Positions 16,542 to 26,129 of a stretch of DNA of 64,000 bases are shown in pieces; within the stretch, counting starts at the first letter, position 1, and each line of letters begins with the position of its first letter. The position numbers were made by a program, and so were the translations under genes. The notes under the pieces were generated by a model, which saw only the letters and a program-made list of their open reading frames with translations, had not been told where the DNA came from and searched no databases. The stretch comes from Cellulomonas sp. Leaf395 (GTDB taxonomy: Bacteria; Actinomycetota; Actinomycetes; Actinomycetales; Cellulomonadaceae). The stretch lies in the NCBI RefSeq assembly GCF_001424125.1, contig NZ_LMQI01000005.1:727495-791494 (forward strand). Direction: 5' to 3'.

Positions 16542-17539
16542 CGGCGATCGGGGAGGTTCACACGTTCCGCGGTCCGGTCCCGGTGACCGACCTCGGCACG
16601 ACCCTCCTGCACGAGCACGTGTTCGTCCGCGACCACGAGCTCGACGTGAACCTCCCCGACCCGGAGTGGGACCCGGCTGCGCTGGTCGCGGCCGCGGTCG
16701 ACGGGCTGCGCCGGGTGCATGCGCTCGGCGTGCGCACCGTGGTCGACCTCACCGTGCCGGGCCTCGGCCGGGACGTCGCGCTGGTCGCGCAGGTGGCGGC
16801 ACAGGTCCCGGTGCACCTGCTGGCCAGCACCGGCTGGTACGCGCCGAAGGCGCTGCCGGTGACGTTCTCGGTCCGCGGTCCGGGCCTTCTGCTCGACGGG
16901 CCGGACCCGCTCGAGGAGCTCTTCGTCCGCGACACCCAGCAAGGCATCGCGGGCACCGGGGTGCGGGCCGCGATGCTCAAGATCGTGCTGGACCGCTCGG
17001 GCGCGACGCCGGACGTCCTGCGGGTGCTCGCCGCAGCGGCGGCCGCCCACCGGCTGACCGGTGTCCCGATCACCGTGCACACCGACCCCTCGACGCACCG
17101 AGGTCGCGAGGCGCTCGAGCTGCTGGTCCAGCACGGCGTCGACCCGAGCCGGGTGGTCCTGGGGCACAGCGGGGACAGCGAGGAGGTCGGGGAGCTGCGC
17201 ACCCTGATGGACACCGGGGCCACGCTCGGCATGGACCGGTTCGGCGTGGAGCACGTGCTCACCGACGACCGCCGCGTCCGCACGGTGCTGGCTCTGCTGC
17301 GGCTCGGTTACGCGGACCGGATGGTGCTCTCGCAGGACGCCGCGTTCTACAGCAGGGTCACGCCGCCGTCGTGGCGGCGGGTGCACACGCCGCACTGGCA
17401 CCTGGAGAACCTGCCGCGGCGGGTGCTGCCGATGCTCCAGGCCGGCGGGGCGACCGAGAAGGACCTGCACCAGATGCTGGTCACCAACCCCGCCAGGCTG
17501 CTTGCGCCCGGCGGGGCACCACGTGAGGAGAAGCCCTGA
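16538..17539 (+). CDS. phosphotriesterase-family metal hydrolase (possible lactonase)
   Basis: A 333-residue amidohydrolase-superfamily protein of the phosphotriesterase/PHP type. All binuclear-metal ligands are visible: H25-x-H27 in L-L-H-E-H-V, the carboxylated Lys K148 in A-M-L-K-I-V, H181 in T-V-H-T-D, H210 in L-G-H-S-G-D and D267 in S-Q-D-A-A. It overlaps dctP by ATGA and the next gene by one base. Its relatives include lactonases and hydrolases of unknown substrate. In this operon it might open a quinate or shikimate lactone or remove an ester group. This is inference from context; no known beta-ketoadipate step needs it. Confidence 0.85.
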   Translation: MTAIGEVHTFRGPVPVTDLGTTLLHEHVFVRDHELDVNLPDPEWDPAALVAAAVDGLRRVHALGVRTVVDLTVPGLGRDVALVAQVAAQVPVHLLASTGWYAPKALPVTFSVRGPGLLLDGPDPLEELFVRDTQQGIAGTGVRAAMLKIVLDRSGATPDVLRVLAAAAAAHRLTGVPITVHTDPSTHRGREALELLVQHGVDPSRVVLGHSGDSEEVGELRTLMDTGATLGMDRFGVEHVLTDDRRVRTVLALLRLGYADRMVLSQDAAFYSRVTPPSWRRVHTPHWHLENLPRRVLPMLQAGGATEKDLHQMLVTNPARLLAPGGAPREEKP

Positions 17540-19353
17540 TGCTGCGCACCTCGATCGCCACCGTCTGCCTCAGCGGCACGCTGACGGAGAAGCTGCACGC
17601 CTGCGCCGAGGCGGGATTCGACGGCGTGGAGCTGTTCGAACCTGACCTGCTCGCCTCCCCGGCCGGCCCGGACGAGATCAGCGCGCTGGCCCGCCGGCTC
17701 GGTCTCAGCCTCGACCTCTATCAGCCGTTCCGGGACGCCGAGGGCGTCACCGAGGCCGAGTTTGCCGCGGTGCTGCACCGCGCCCGGGCCAAGTTCGGGC
17801 TGATGCAACGGCTCGGCGTGGACACCGTGCTCGTCTGCTCCAACGTGGCCACCGCGACGCTGGATGACGACGCGGTGTCCGCCGACCAGCTGCGTCGACT
17901 GGGCGAGGAAGCCCAGGCCTACGGCGTGCGGATCGCCTACGAAGCGCTCGCCTGGGGTCGGTACGTGGACGACTACCGACGGGCCTGGCGGATCGTGCAG
18001 CAGGCCGACCACCCCGCACTGGGGGTCTGCCTGGACAGCTTCCACATCCTGTCCCGCGGGCACGACCCGGCCGCGATCGAGCAGATCCCCGCCGAGAAGA
18101 TCTTCTTCCTGCAGCTCGCGGACGCTCCCGCCCTGACCATGGACGTGCTGTCCTGGAGCCGGCACCACCGGCTGTTCCCGGGCGAGGGCTCGTTCGACCT
18201 GACGGCGTTCCTCGGGCACGTGCTGGACGCGGGGTACACCGGTCCGGTCTCGTTGGAGGTCTTCAACGACACCTTCCGGCAGACCGATGTGAAGCGCACC
18301 GCCCGACAGGCGAAGCGGTCGCTGACCTGGTTGGAGGACCAGGTCGCGCGGCGCCCGCTGCGGTCCCGCCGCACCGACGGCCCGAGCCGGCTGCCGGACG
18401 TCGGGCAGCCGGTCGCGTTCGACTTCGTCGAGGTCAAGGCGGAGGACGCGGGCGAGGTGGACGAGGTGCTGCGGATGCTCGGCTTCACGTTCCGCGGCCA
18501 CCACCGGAGCAAGCCGGTGCGGCTCTGGACCCAGGGCGCCGCCCGGGTGCTCTGCAACGAGCACCTGGCCCGCGAGTGGGCACCCACGCTGGCCGCGATC
18601 GGCATGGAGGTGCCCGACCCGGCGGCATCGGTGCGCCGTGCCCGTCTGCTCGGAGCACCCTCGGTGTTCCGGCGCACCCGCGCCGGCGAGCAGGACCTGG
18701 TGGCGTTCCGGGCGCCGGAGGGCACGGAGATCTTCTTCGCCGAACCCTCGCCTGCCGAGCCCGCGTGGGTGCCGGAGTTCGACGGCGGTGACGAACCCGG
18801 CGGAGCGCCGATCCTCGCGATCGACCACGTGAACCTCGCGCACCCGTGGCAGACCTTCGAGGAGTCCGTGCTGTTCCACACGAGCGTGCTGGCCCTGCGC
18901 TCGCAGGGCACCCAGGAGGTCGCAGCGCCGACCGGGCTCGTGCGAAGTCGCGTGATGCGCTCGGACGACGGCGCGGTCCGCCTCGCGCTCAACGTGGCGC
19001 CGGTGCTGGACCGCGGCCTGCCCCAGCACGTCGCGTTCCGCAGCCCGGACGTGATCGCCGCCGCCCGGACCGCGCGAGCACGCGGTCTGCACCCGCTGCC
19101 GATCCCGGCCAACTACTACGACGACCTGGCAGCCCGGTTCGACCTGCCCGCGGCGGTGCTCGACGAGATGCGCGAGCTCGGTGTGCTGTACGACCGGGAC
19201 GACACCGGGGGCGAGTTCCGGCACTTCTACACCCGCACGGTCGGTGCGGTGTTCTTCGAGCTCGTCCAGCGTGACGGCGGGTACGACGGGTACGGAGCAG
19301 CCGGTGCGCCGGTCCGGCTCGCCGCCCAGCACCTTGCGTCCTCCAGGGGGTGA
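17539..19353 (+). CDS. quiC: 3-dehydroshikimate dehydratase, two-domain QuiC type
   Basis: A 604-residue fusion. The N-terminal part (about 1-275) is a xylose-isomerase-like TIM barrel, with metal-site stretches such as V-E-L-F-E, Y-E-A-L-A-W, L-D-S-F-H and S-L-E-V-F-N. The C-terminal part (about 290-595) is a vicinal-oxygen-chelate domain like 4-hydroxyphenylpyruvate dioxygenase, with I-D-H-V-N-L near 432. This layout and length match bacterial QuiC/DSD enzymes that dehydrate 3-dehydroshikimate to protocatechuate. It starts at the last base of the previous stop (TGATG), and protocatechuate dioxygenase follows directly, which fits that reaction. Confidence 0.88.
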   Translation: MLRTSIATVCLSGTLTEKLHACAEAGFDGVELFEPDLLASPAGPDEISALARRLGLSLDLYQPFRDAEGVTEAEFAAVLHRARAKFGLMQRLGVDTVLVCSNVATATLDDDAVSADQLRRLGEEAQAYGVRIAYEALAWGRYVDDYRRAWRIVQQADHPALGVCLDSFHILSRGHDPAAIEQIPAEKIFFLQLADAPALTMDVLSWSRHHRLFPGEGSFDLTAFLGHVLDAGYTGPVSLEVFNDTFRQTDVKRTARQAKRSLTWLEDQVARRPLRSRRTDGPSRLPDVGQPVAFDFVEVKAEDAGEVDEVLRMLGFTFRGHHRSKPVRLWTQGAARVLCNEHLAREWAPTLAAIGMEVPDPAASVRRARLLGAPSVFRRTRAGEQDLVAFRAPEGTEIFFAEPSPAEPAWVPEFDGGDEPGGAPILAIDHVNLAHPWQTFEESVLFHTSVLALRSQGTQEVAAPTGLVRSRVMRSDDGAVRLALNVAPVLDRGLPQHVAFRSPDVIAAARTARARGLHPLPIPANYYDDLAARFDLPAAVLDEMRELGVLYDRDDTGGEFRHFYTRTVGAVFFELVQRDGGYDGYGAAGAPVRLAAQHLASSRG

Positions 19354-19354
19354 G

Positions 19355-20113
19355 ATGACCGACCTGACCCAGGAGATGATCTCGGCGGAGATCGCGGACC
19401 GGCACCTGCGCGAGCAGGGCAGCACCACCGTGCACCCGCGTCGCGACTTCGCGCCGTACCGGTCCACCGTCCTGCGCCACCCGACGCACGAGCTCGTGCG
19501 TGCGGACCCCGAGGAGATCGAGCGGGTCTCCCCCGCGTTCGGGCACACCGACGTGGCGGTCCACGAGTCGGACCTCACCATCCAGCACGCGGGCGAGCCG
19601 CTCGGCGAGCGCATCATCGTCACCGGCCGCGTCCTGGACGGCGACGGGCTCCCCGTCCGGGGACAGCTGGTCGAGGTCTGGCAGGCCAACGCCGGCGGCC
19701 GGTACGCCCACAAGCGCGACCAGCACCCCGCGCCGCTCGACCCGAACTTCACCGGCGTCGGCCGCATCATCACGGGCGATGACGGCTCGTACCGGCTGAC
19801 GACGATCAAGCCAGGCCCTTACCCGTGGCGCAACCACCGCAACGCCTGGCGGCCCGCGCACATCCACTTCTCGTTCTTCGGCACGGCCTTCACCCAGCGG
19901 CTGATCACGCAGATGTACTTCCCCGGCGACCCGCTGTTCGGGCTCGACCCGATCTATCAGTCGATCACCGACCCGGCAGCCCGCGCCCGGCTCGTCGCGA
20001 GGTACGACCATGAGGTGAGCCAGTCCGAGCGGGCGCTCGGGTACCGCTGGGACGTCGTCCTGACCGGCCCGCGCGCCACCTGGACGGAGCCGGAGGGTTC
20101 GGACCATGCCTGA
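19355..20113 (+). CDS. pcaH: protocatechuate 3,4-dioxygenase beta subunit
   Basis: A 252-residue catalytic subunit of the intradiol dioxygenase. All four ferric-iron ligands are visible: the Tyr in G-G-R-Y-A-H-K, the Tyr in G-P-Y-P-W-R-N, and the two His in P-A-H-I-H-F. I chose the ATG at 19355 because AGGGGGTGAG lies directly before it and the N-terminus then matches the family. It overlaps pcaG by 8 bp. It opens protocatechuate to 3-carboxy-cis,cis-muconate. Confidence 0.96.
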   Translation: MTDLTQEMISAEIADRHLREQGSTTVHPRRDFAPYRSTVLRHPTHELVRADPEEIERVSPAFGHTDVAVHESDLTIQHAGEPLGERIIVTGRVLDGDGLPVRGQLVEVWQANAGGRYAHKRDQHPAPLDPNFTGVGRIITGDDGSYRLTTIKPGPYPWRNHRNAWRPAHIHFSFFGTAFTQRLITQMYFPGDPLFGLDPIYQSITDPAARARLVARYDHEVSQSERALGYRWDVVLTGPRATWTEPEGSDHA

Positions 20114-20663
20114 GCAGACCCCGGGCCAGACGGTCGGCCCGTTCTTCGGGTTCGCGCTGCCCTACGACGGCGGCCCGGAGGTCCGGGCGCCGTGGCAGCC
20201 CGACGCCATCCGGCTGCACGGGATCGTGCTCGACGGCGAGGGGTCACCTGTCCCTGACGCGGTGATCGAGGTCTGGGGCGCCGACGGGGACGGGCGCCCG
20301 TCGACGGAGCGCGGCTCGTTGGACCGCGACCCGCACGGGTTCACCGGGTTCGGGCGGGCTGCGACCAGCGAGGACGGGCACTACGCGTTCAGCACGGTGA
20401 AGCCCGGCGTCGGCCGACCCGGCTCGGCGCCCTACGTGGTGCTGGCCGTCTTCGCGCGCGGTCTGCTGCACCACCTGCTGACCCGGGCGTACTTCGGCGA
20501 CGAGCCCGACGCCAACGCGATCGACCCGCTGCTGCGGCGCGTCGACCCGGACCGGCGAGGCACGCTCGTCGCCACGGTTGACGGTCCGCGGTCGTACCGG
20601 CTCGACCTTCGGCTGCAGGGTCCCGGCGAGACCGTGTTCCTCGACTACGGGACCGAGCAGTGA
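20106..20663 (+). CDS. pcaG: protocatechuate 3,4-dioxygenase alpha subunit
   Basis: A 185-residue subunit homologous to the beta subunit but lacking the iron ligands, as is normal for PcaG. It opens with T-P-G-Q-T-V-G-P-F-F-G-F, the substrate-pocket segment of the family, and ends near the L-R-L-Q-G-P-G-E-T-V-F-L-D strand. It pairs with PcaH to form the active unit. It overlaps pcaH by 8 bp at its start and pcaB by GTGA at its end. Confidence 0.95.
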   Translation: MPEQTPGQTVGPFFGFALPYDGGPEVRAPWQPDAIRLHGIVLDGEGSPVPDAVIEVWGADGDGRPSTERGSLDRDPHGFTGFGRAATSEDGHYAFSTVKPGVGRPGSAPYVVLAVFARGLLHHLLTRAYFGDEPDANAIDPLLRRVDPDRRGTLVATVDGPRSYRLDLRLQGPGETVFLDYGTEQ

Positions 20664-21841
20664 CGCCCGGCGACTGGGGCCTGCTCCAGCCCGTCACCGC
20701 CGGCACCCCCGACGCGGCCGGCGACGACCAGGTGCTCGCCGCCATGGTGGCCGTGGAGGCCGCACTGCTGCGCGCCTGGGCACGGGTGGACGGCACCGAC
20801 GACGATGCGGCCGCTCGCGCACTCGGACCCGTCGCTCTCGACCGGGAGGCACTGGTAGATGGCGTCGCCCGGGACGGCGTCGTCGTCGCGGAGCTGGTCG
20901 AGCAGCTGCGGGACCACCTCGAGCAGCTCGAGATCCCCGCTCCCCGTCTGCACACCGGCGCCACCAGCCAGGACGTCCTCGACACCGCCCTCATGCGCGT
21001 CGCGCGCACGGCGTTCGAGCAGCTCCGGGTGCAGCTCGCCGCCTCGGGCACGGCCCTCGCGGTGCTCGCCGATGCTGAGCGCGACGCCGCACGCGTCGGA
21101 CGCACGCTCGGCCGCAACGCCGCGCCCACGACGCTCGGGGCACAGGTCGCCGGATGGTTGGACGGCATCAGCTCGGCCGTCGCCACCGTTGACCGGACAC
21201 GGTTCCCCGTCCAGCTCGGCGGCGCAGTCGGCACCGGCGAGCAGGCCGACCGCGCCGGAGGCCGACCCGGCGCGATCACCGCCCTCCGGTCCGCGCTTGC
21301 CGAGGAGCTCGACCTCGACGACCCCGAGCGCTCGTGGCACACCGAACGGACTCCGATCCTGGCCGTCGCGACCGCGGCGGCGACGGTGACGTCCGCCCTC
21401 GGCCGGATCGGTCGCGACCTCGTCACGGGCTCGCGCGACGGCGTGGACGAGATCGTGCTCGCGGACGGCGGCCGGTCGTCGGCCATGCCGCACAAGCGCA
21501 ACCCGGTCGGTCCCGTCGTCATGAGCGCCGCGGCCCTGCAGGCTCCCGGGCTGCTGTCCACCGTCGTCCGTGCGGCGGTCTCCGTCGACGAACGACCCGC
21601 GGGCGAGTGGCACGCGGAGTGGTCGGCGCTGCGCGAGCTGGTGCGGCTGGCGAGCGGCTCGGCCGACGCGGCGGCGCGCACGGTCGCGGGGCTGACGCTG
21701 GACCGGGAGGCGGCCGCCCGCAACCTGCGAGACGCCGGCGTCGGCTCGGCCGACGACGTCACGCTCGCGGCCTGCGGCAAGGTGGTGGACGCCGCGATCG
21801 CCCGCTTCCGCAGCACGCTCGACGACGGGCCAGGCCGATGA
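20660..21841 (+). CDS. pcaB: 3-carboxy-cis,cis-muconate cycloisomerase
   Basis: A 393-residue member of the fumarase/aspartase superfamily. The signature S-S-A-M-P-H-K-R-N-P-V near residue 278 supplies the catalytic loop, and G-A-T-S-Q-D-V near 98 is the second conserved region. It converts 3-carboxymuconate to 4-carboxymuconolactone. The length is slightly below the usual 400-450 residues, but both conserved regions are intact. The GTG start overlaps the pcaG stop and its own stop overlaps the next ATG. Confidence 0.93.
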   Translation: MTPGDWGLLQPVTAGTPDAAGDDQVLAAMVAVEAALLRAWARVDGTDDDAAARALGPVALDREALVDGVARDGVVVAELVEQLRDHLEQLEIPAPRLHTGATSQDVLDTALMRVARTAFEQLRVQLAASGTALAVLADAERDAARVGRTLGRNAAPTTLGAQVAGWLDGISSAVATVDRTRFPVQLGGAVGTGEQADRAGGRPGAITALRSALAEELDLDDPERSWHTERTPILAVATAAATVTSALGRIGRDLVTGSRDGVDEIVLADGGRSSAMPHKRNPVGPVVMSAAALQAPGLLSTVVRAAVSVDERPAGEWHAEWSALRELVRLASGSADAAARTVAGLTLDREAAARNLRDAGVGSADDVTLAACGKVVDAAIARFRSTLDDGPGR

Positions 21842-23052
21842 GCGTCCCCCGGCTGCGCGGCTCGTTCGCCCCGGCGACCGCACCGGCCGCCCACCAGGAC
21901 CTGCTCGTCCTGCTGCCGTCGCTGGGCACCACGACCGAGCTGTGGGACGGGGTCGTCACGCACCTCCGGGGCGAGCCGTCGACGGCGGCGCTCCGCATCC
22001 TGCGCATCGACCTGCCCGGGCACGGGACGAGCCCTGCTGCACGGGAGCCGTTCACCATCGCCGAGCTGGCCGCGGCGGTCCTCGACATCATCGAGGAGGT
22101 CGGGGGTGGGGCGTTCCACGTCGCCGGCGCCTCGCTCGGCGGAGCCGTCGCGCTCGAGCTCGCTGCCGGGCACCCGGACCGGGTGCTGAGCCTGGTGATG
22201 TGCTGCAGCGGCGCCCGCATCGGCACGGTGGACGGCTGGGAACAGCGTGCGGCGACGGTGCGCGCGAGCGGGACCGCCTCCCTCGTCGCGGCGAGCGCCG
22301 GCCGGTGGTTCGCACCCGGGTTCCTGGAGCGCAGCGGCCGCCCGGGCTCCCGCTCTCTCGACGCGCTCATGGACGTCGACGACGAGTCGTACGCGCGCTG
22401 CGCGGACGCGCTCGCCGGCTTCGACCGGACCGGGTCGGTCGCCGGGGTGCAGATCCCTACGCTGCTGGTCTCCGGCGAGCACGACGAGGTGACGACGCCA
22501 GCGTCGATGCAGCGGCTCGCCGAGGACTTCCCGCGCGCCACGCACGCCACGCTCACCTCGACCTCGCACCTGGCCGTCCTCGAGGCGCCGACGACGGTGG
22601 CCGCGCTTCTGCGCGACCACCTGGCCGGATCCCGCGCCGACGACGACGTGCACGCTCGCGGGATGGCCGTGCGGCGCGCCGTCCTCGGCGACGCCCACGT
22701 CGATGCGGCGCTCGCGGCCACGACGCCGGAGACGGCCGCCTTCCAGGACTTCGCCACGCGCTACGCGTGGGGCGAGGTGTGGAGCCGACCCGGTCTGTCC
22801 CGCCGCGAGCGGTCGATCGCGACACTTGCGAGCCTGGTCACCGGCGGTCACGAGGCGGAGCTGCGGATGCACGTACGGGCGGCCCTGCGCAACGGCCTCG
22901 AACCCGACGAGATCGCGGAGGTCGTCCTGCACACCGCCCTCTACGCGGGCCTCCCGTCGGCGAACACTGCCATGACCGTCGTCCGGGACGTCTTCGCCGA
23001 CTCGGATCCCCTGAAGGGAGGTCCCGATGGACAAGACCGTCGCGACGGCTGA
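21838..23052 (+). CDS. pcaL: fused 3-oxoadipate enol-lactonase / 4-carboxymuconolactone decarboxylase (PcaD-PcaC)
   Basis: A 404-residue fusion. Residues about 15-265 are an alpha/beta hydrolase with nucleophile elbow G-A-S-L-G-G, acid in E-H-D-E-V and His in T-S-H-L-A-V-L (PcaD). Residues about 285-400 are the carboxymuconolactone decarboxylase domain, with W-G-E-V-W-S-R-P-G-L and H-V-R-A-A-L-R-N-G (PcaC). The fused form, called PcaL, is known in several actinobacteria. It makes 3-oxoadipate. It overlaps pcaB by ATGA and the CoA-transferase gene by 26 bp. Confidence 0.94.
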   Translation: MSVPRLRGSFAPATAPAAHQDLLVLLPSLGTTTELWDGVVTHLRGEPSTAALRILRIDLPGHGTSPAAREPFTIAELAAAVLDIIEEVGGGAFHVAGASLGGAVALELAAGHPDRVLSLVMCCSGARIGTVDGWEQRAATVRASGTASLVAASAGRWFAPGFLERSGRPGSRSLDALMDVDDESYARCADALAGFDRTGSVAGVQIPTLLVSGEHDEVTTPASMQRLAEDFPRATHATLTSTSHLAVLEAPTTVAALLRDHLAGSRADDDVHARGMAVRRAVLGDAHVDAALAATTPETAAFQDFATRYAWGEVWSRPGLSRRERSIATLASLVTGGHEAELRMHVRAALRNGLEPDEIAEVVLHTALYAGLPSANTAMTVVRDVFADSDPLKGGPDGQDRRDG

Positions 23053-23809
23053 CGAGGCCGTCGCCGACATCGGCTCGGGCTCCTCGCTGGCCGTCGGCGG
23101 CTTCGGGTTGTCGGGTGTGCCCATCGCCCTCATCCGCGCCCTGCTCGCCCGCGGGGTCGACGACCTCGAGGTCGTGTCCAACAACTGCGGCGTCGACGGC
23201 TGGGGTCTGGGCGAGCTGCTCGCGGCCGGCCGCATCCGTCGGGTCGTCGCCAGCTATATCGGCGAGAACAAGGAGTTCGCCCGGCAGTACCTGAGCGGAG
23301 AGGTCGAGGTCGAGCTGACTCCCCAGGGCACGCTCGCGGAGCGGCTGCGCGCGGGCGGGGTCGGGATTCCCGCCTTCTACACGCCTGCCGGGGCGGGTAC
23401 GGCGGTCTCCGACGGGGGGATGCCGCTGCGGTACGCCGCGGACGGCACGGTCGCGCTGGCAAGCGAGCCCAAGGAGCTCCGTCCGTTCGCCGCGTTCGGC
23501 CGGAGCCGCGACTACGTCCTCGAGGAGGCCATCAGGACCGACTACGGGCTGGTGCGGGCGGCGGTCGGCGACCGGCACGGCAACCTCCGGTTCGAGAAGT
23601 CCGCCCGGAACTTCAACCCGCTGGCCGGCATGGCAGCCCGCCTGACCATCGCCGAGGTCGACGAGCTGGTCGAGCCGGGCGAGCTCAGTCCGGACGACAT
23701 CCACCTCCCCGGCATCTACGTCGACCGGGTCGTCCTGCTGAACGCCGAGCAGTCCGCGGATCTCCCGATCGAGAAGATCACCGTCCGCGCGCGCCGCGAG
23801 GGGTCCTGA
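23027..23809 (+). CDS. pcaI: 3-oxoadipate CoA-transferase subunit A
   Basis: A 260-residue family-I CoA-transferase alpha subunit. It has the CoA-binding G-G-F-G-L-S-G-V-P near residue 25 and N-N-C-G-V-D near 46. Together with the next gene product it transfers CoA from succinyl-CoA to 3-oxoadipate. It begins inside the end of pcaL (26-bp overlap), and its stop shares a base with the pcaJ start. The AAGGGAGG upstream of the ATG is a strong ribosome binding site. Confidence 0.93.
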   Translation: MDKTVATADEAVADIGSGSSLAVGGFGLSGVPIALIRALLARGVDDLEVVSNNCGVDGWGLGELLAAGRIRRVVASYIGENKEFARQYLSGEVEVELTPQGTLAERLRAGGVGIPAFYTPAGAGTAVSDGGMPLRYAADGTVALASEPKELRPFAAFGRSRDYVLEEAIRTDYGLVRAAVGDRHGNLRFEKSARNFNPLAGMAARLTIAEVDELVEPGELSPDDIHLPGIYVDRVVLLNAEQSADLPIEKITVRARREGS

Positions 23810-24456
23810 TGCCGCTCACTCGCGAGCAGCTCGCCGCCCGTGCGGCCCGTGAGCTTGAGGACGGGTCCTACGTGAACCTCGGGATCGGTCTGCCGACGCT
23901 GATCCCGAACCACCTTGCGCCGGGGGTCGAGGTCGTCCTGCACTCCGAGAACGGGATCCTCGGCGTCGGGCCGTACCCGTGGGAGGGCGAGGCCGACCCC
24001 AAGCTGATCAACGCGGGCAAGGAGACCGTCACTGTGCTGCCCGGGGCCGCCTACTTCGACTCGGCCGCCAGCTTCGGCATGATCCGCGGCGGCCGCGTCA
24101 CGCACGCCGTCCTCGGTGCCATGCAGGTCTCCGCAGGTGGAGACATCGCCAACTGGGCGGTTCCCGGCAAGATGGTCAAGGGAATGGGCGGCGCGATGGA
24201 CCTGGTCAACGGTGCCGCGCACGTGCTGGTGGTCATGGAGCACGTCGCCAAGGACGGGTCGGCCAAGATCGTCGAGCGGTGCACGCTGCCGCTGACCGGA
24301 CGGGCGTGCGTCGACCGCATCATCACCGACCTCGCCGTCCTGGACGTGACCGACGACGGCCTGCTGCTGGTGGAGCTCGCGCCGGACGTCACCGTGGAGC
24401 AGGTCAGGGCCGCCACCGGGGCGCCGATCACCGTCGCCCTCGCGGACCGACCATGA
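23809..24456 (+). CDS. pcaJ: 3-oxoadipate CoA-transferase subunit B
   Basis: A 215-residue beta subunit. The catalytic Glu sits in H-S-E-N-G-I-L-G-V near residue 46, and the G-G-x-D-x-A-N-W region (here G-G-D-I-A-N-W) is near 109. It shares one base with the pcaI stop (TGATG) and ends in ATGA with the thiolase start. The A and B subunits are separate genes, as is usual in pca clusters. Confidence 0.94.
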   Translation: MPLTREQLAARAARELEDGSYVNLGIGLPTLIPNHLAPGVEVVLHSENGILGVGPYPWEGEADPKLINAGKETVTVLPGAAYFDSAASFGMIRGGRVTHAVLGAMQVSAGGDIANWAVPGKMVKGMGGAMDLVNGAAHVLVVMEHVAKDGSAKIVERCTLPLTGRACVDRIITDLAVLDVTDDGLLLVELAPDVTVEQVRAATGAPITVALADRP

Positions 24457-25667
24457 CCGAGCTCCGCGAGGTCGTCCTCTGCTCTCCGCTGCGCACACCT
24501 GTCGGCCGCCTGGGCGGGGCGCTCGCACCGCTGTCCGCCCGGGACCTCGCCACCACCGTGCTGCGCGCGCTCGTCGAGCGGACGCAGCTGGACGTCACCG
24601 CCGTCGACTCCGTCATCGGCGCTCAGGGCTACCCGACGATGGAGTCCCCCGCCTTCGGCCGCGTCGCAGCCCTCGACGCGGGCTTCCCCGTCACCACCAC
24701 CGGCTACCAGCTCGACCGACGCTGCGGCTCCGGGCTGCAGGCCGTGGTCAACGCCGCGATGGAGGTGCAGACCGGCGTCGCCGACGTCGTCGTCGCCCTC
24801 GGCGCCGAGTCCATGTCGAACGCCCCGCTCTACACCGAGCAGGGCCGGCGCGGGCTGCCCCCCGGTGGGCTCCTCCTGCACGACGCGCTCGCCCGCGGCC
24901 GCGAGACCGTCGGCGGTGTCGACTACCCGACGCCCGACGGCAACGTCGGCACCGCCGAGGCCCTGCGCGCCGAGTACGGCATCAGCCGGGAGGACCAAGA
25001 CGCCCTCGCGCTCCGGTCGCACCAGCGCGCCGTCGCCGCTCAGGACGCGGGCGCGTTCGATGCCGAGATCGTCCCGGTCACGGTGCCGGACAGACGCGGA
25101 CCCGTCGTCGTCGAGTGCGACGAGCACCCCCGTGCCGACACCACGCTCGCCGCCCTCGCGGCCCTCCGCCCCGTCCTCGTCGCCTCCGACCCGGACGCCA
25201 CGGTGACCGCCGGGAACTCCAGCGGGCAGAACGACGCCGCGGCCGCGTGCGTCGTCACGACCCCGGAGCACGCCCGTCGGCTCGGCCTGACGCCCGCCCT
25301 GCGCCTGATCTCGTGGGCGGTCGCCGGAGTCGACCCCCGGCGCTTCGGGATCGCCCCGGTCCCCGCGACCCGGCTCGCGCTCGACCGGGCCGGTGCGACC
25401 CTCGACGACATCGACGTCCTCGAGCTCAACGAAGCCTTCGCCGTCCAGGTCCTCGCCTGCCTGGCCGACTGGCACATCGACCCTGAGGACCCCCGGGTCA
25501 ACCCGCGGGGCAGCGGCATCTCGCTCGGCCACCCCATCGGCGCTACCGGGATCCGGATGCTCGCGACCCTCTCCCACGAGCTCCCGGCACTCGACGGCGC
25601 GCTCGCGGTCGAGGCCATGTGCATCGGCGGCGGCCAGGCCCTCGCCGCAGTCCTCGAGCGCGTCTAG
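24453..25667 (+). CDS. pcaF: beta-ketoadipyl-CoA thiolase
   Basis: A 404-residue thiolase. The nucleophilic Cys is C91 in D-R-R-C-G-S-G-L-Q, the His is in [10 protein letters not shown], and the second Cys is in C-I-G-G-G-Q. It cleaves 3-oxoadipyl-CoA to succinyl-CoA and acetyl-CoA, the last step of the pathway. The G-H-P-I-G-A-T-G pattern is shared by all thiolases, so the substrate assignment relies on the operon. It is the last gene of the 13-gene unit. Confidence 0.92.
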   Translation: MTELREVVLCSPLRTPVGRLGGALAPLSARDLATTVLRALVERTQLDVTAVDSVIGAQGYPTMESPAFGRVAALDAGFPVTTTGYQLDRRCGSGLQAVVNAAMEVQTGVADVVVALGAESMSNAPLYTEQGRRGLPPGGLLLHDALARGRETVGGVDYPTPDGNVGTAEALRAEYGISREDQDALALRSHQRAVAAQDAGAFDAEIVPVTVPDRRGPVVVECDEHPRADTTLAALAALRPVLVASDPDATVTAGNSSGQNDAAAACVVTTPEHARRLGLTPALRLISWAVAGVDPRRFGIAPVPATRLALDRAGATLDDIDVLELNEAFAVQVLACLADWHIDPEDPRVNPRGSGISLGHPIGATGIRMLATLSHELPALDGALAVEAMCIGGGQALAAVLERV

Positions 25668-25823
25668 CGGCCCACCTGAACAGCGCAGACGGTCAGCAGC
25701 GGTCGCTGGCGGACGTCGGCCTCCTGCCCGACACGGAAGAAGTCACGCGGCTGTCTACCGGCACGATGTCGGTCCGATCCGCAAGCTCGGATCCGCACCT
25801 CGGTGACGTTCCCGCGGCCGGGC

Positions 25824-25931
25824 TCAGAAGTTGAGGTTGCTGGCCGGGTCCTGGTTGGTGAGATCGTCCGGGAACGAGCGGGGATCGACGTCGGTCGGCG
25901 CGTCGGGCTGACGAACGGAGTCGACTGACAT
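25824..25931 (-). CDS. very small hypothetical protein (35 aa), doubtful
   Basis: In the 462-bp gap after pcaF, the minus strand has an ATG at 25931 and a 35-codon frame ending in N-L-N-F-stop. The peptide is acidic and proline-rich (D-A-P-T-D-V-D-P-R-S-F-P-D-D-L) and looks less like GC noise than the surrounding frames. I see no clear ribosome binding site and cannot name a family. It could be the tail of a lost gene, because the frame stays open upstream of the ATG. Nothing else is seen in 25668-26129. Confidence 0.2.
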   Translation of the reverse strand: MSVDSVRQPDAPTDVDPRSFPDDLTNQDPASNLNF

Positions 25932-26129
25932 CGCCGCACGGACGTCGCCACGACCAGGTGGCGCGAACCTCGACAGTTGCTGGGTCACGCCTGGTAGTCC
26001 CCCCTGGTTGCTCGCTCGACATGCGCGTCGATCGGGTGGGCACCACGATGCCTGGATGCCGGCTGCACAGGAGGTCCCCGCCCTCATCGCCGACGTCCAC
26101 AAGTCCCTCGCCGCGTCGCCGGCCCGGCC

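Noticed and set aside
17347-19809. An 820-codon open frame on the minus strand
   Set aside because: It covers the strands opposite quiC and pcaH, which have intact catalytic residues; it is a GC-bias shadow.
20389-23235. A 948-codon open frame on the minus strand
   Set aside because: It lies opposite pcaB, pcaL and pcaI; its composition is Arg/Ala/Ser-rich without any domain.
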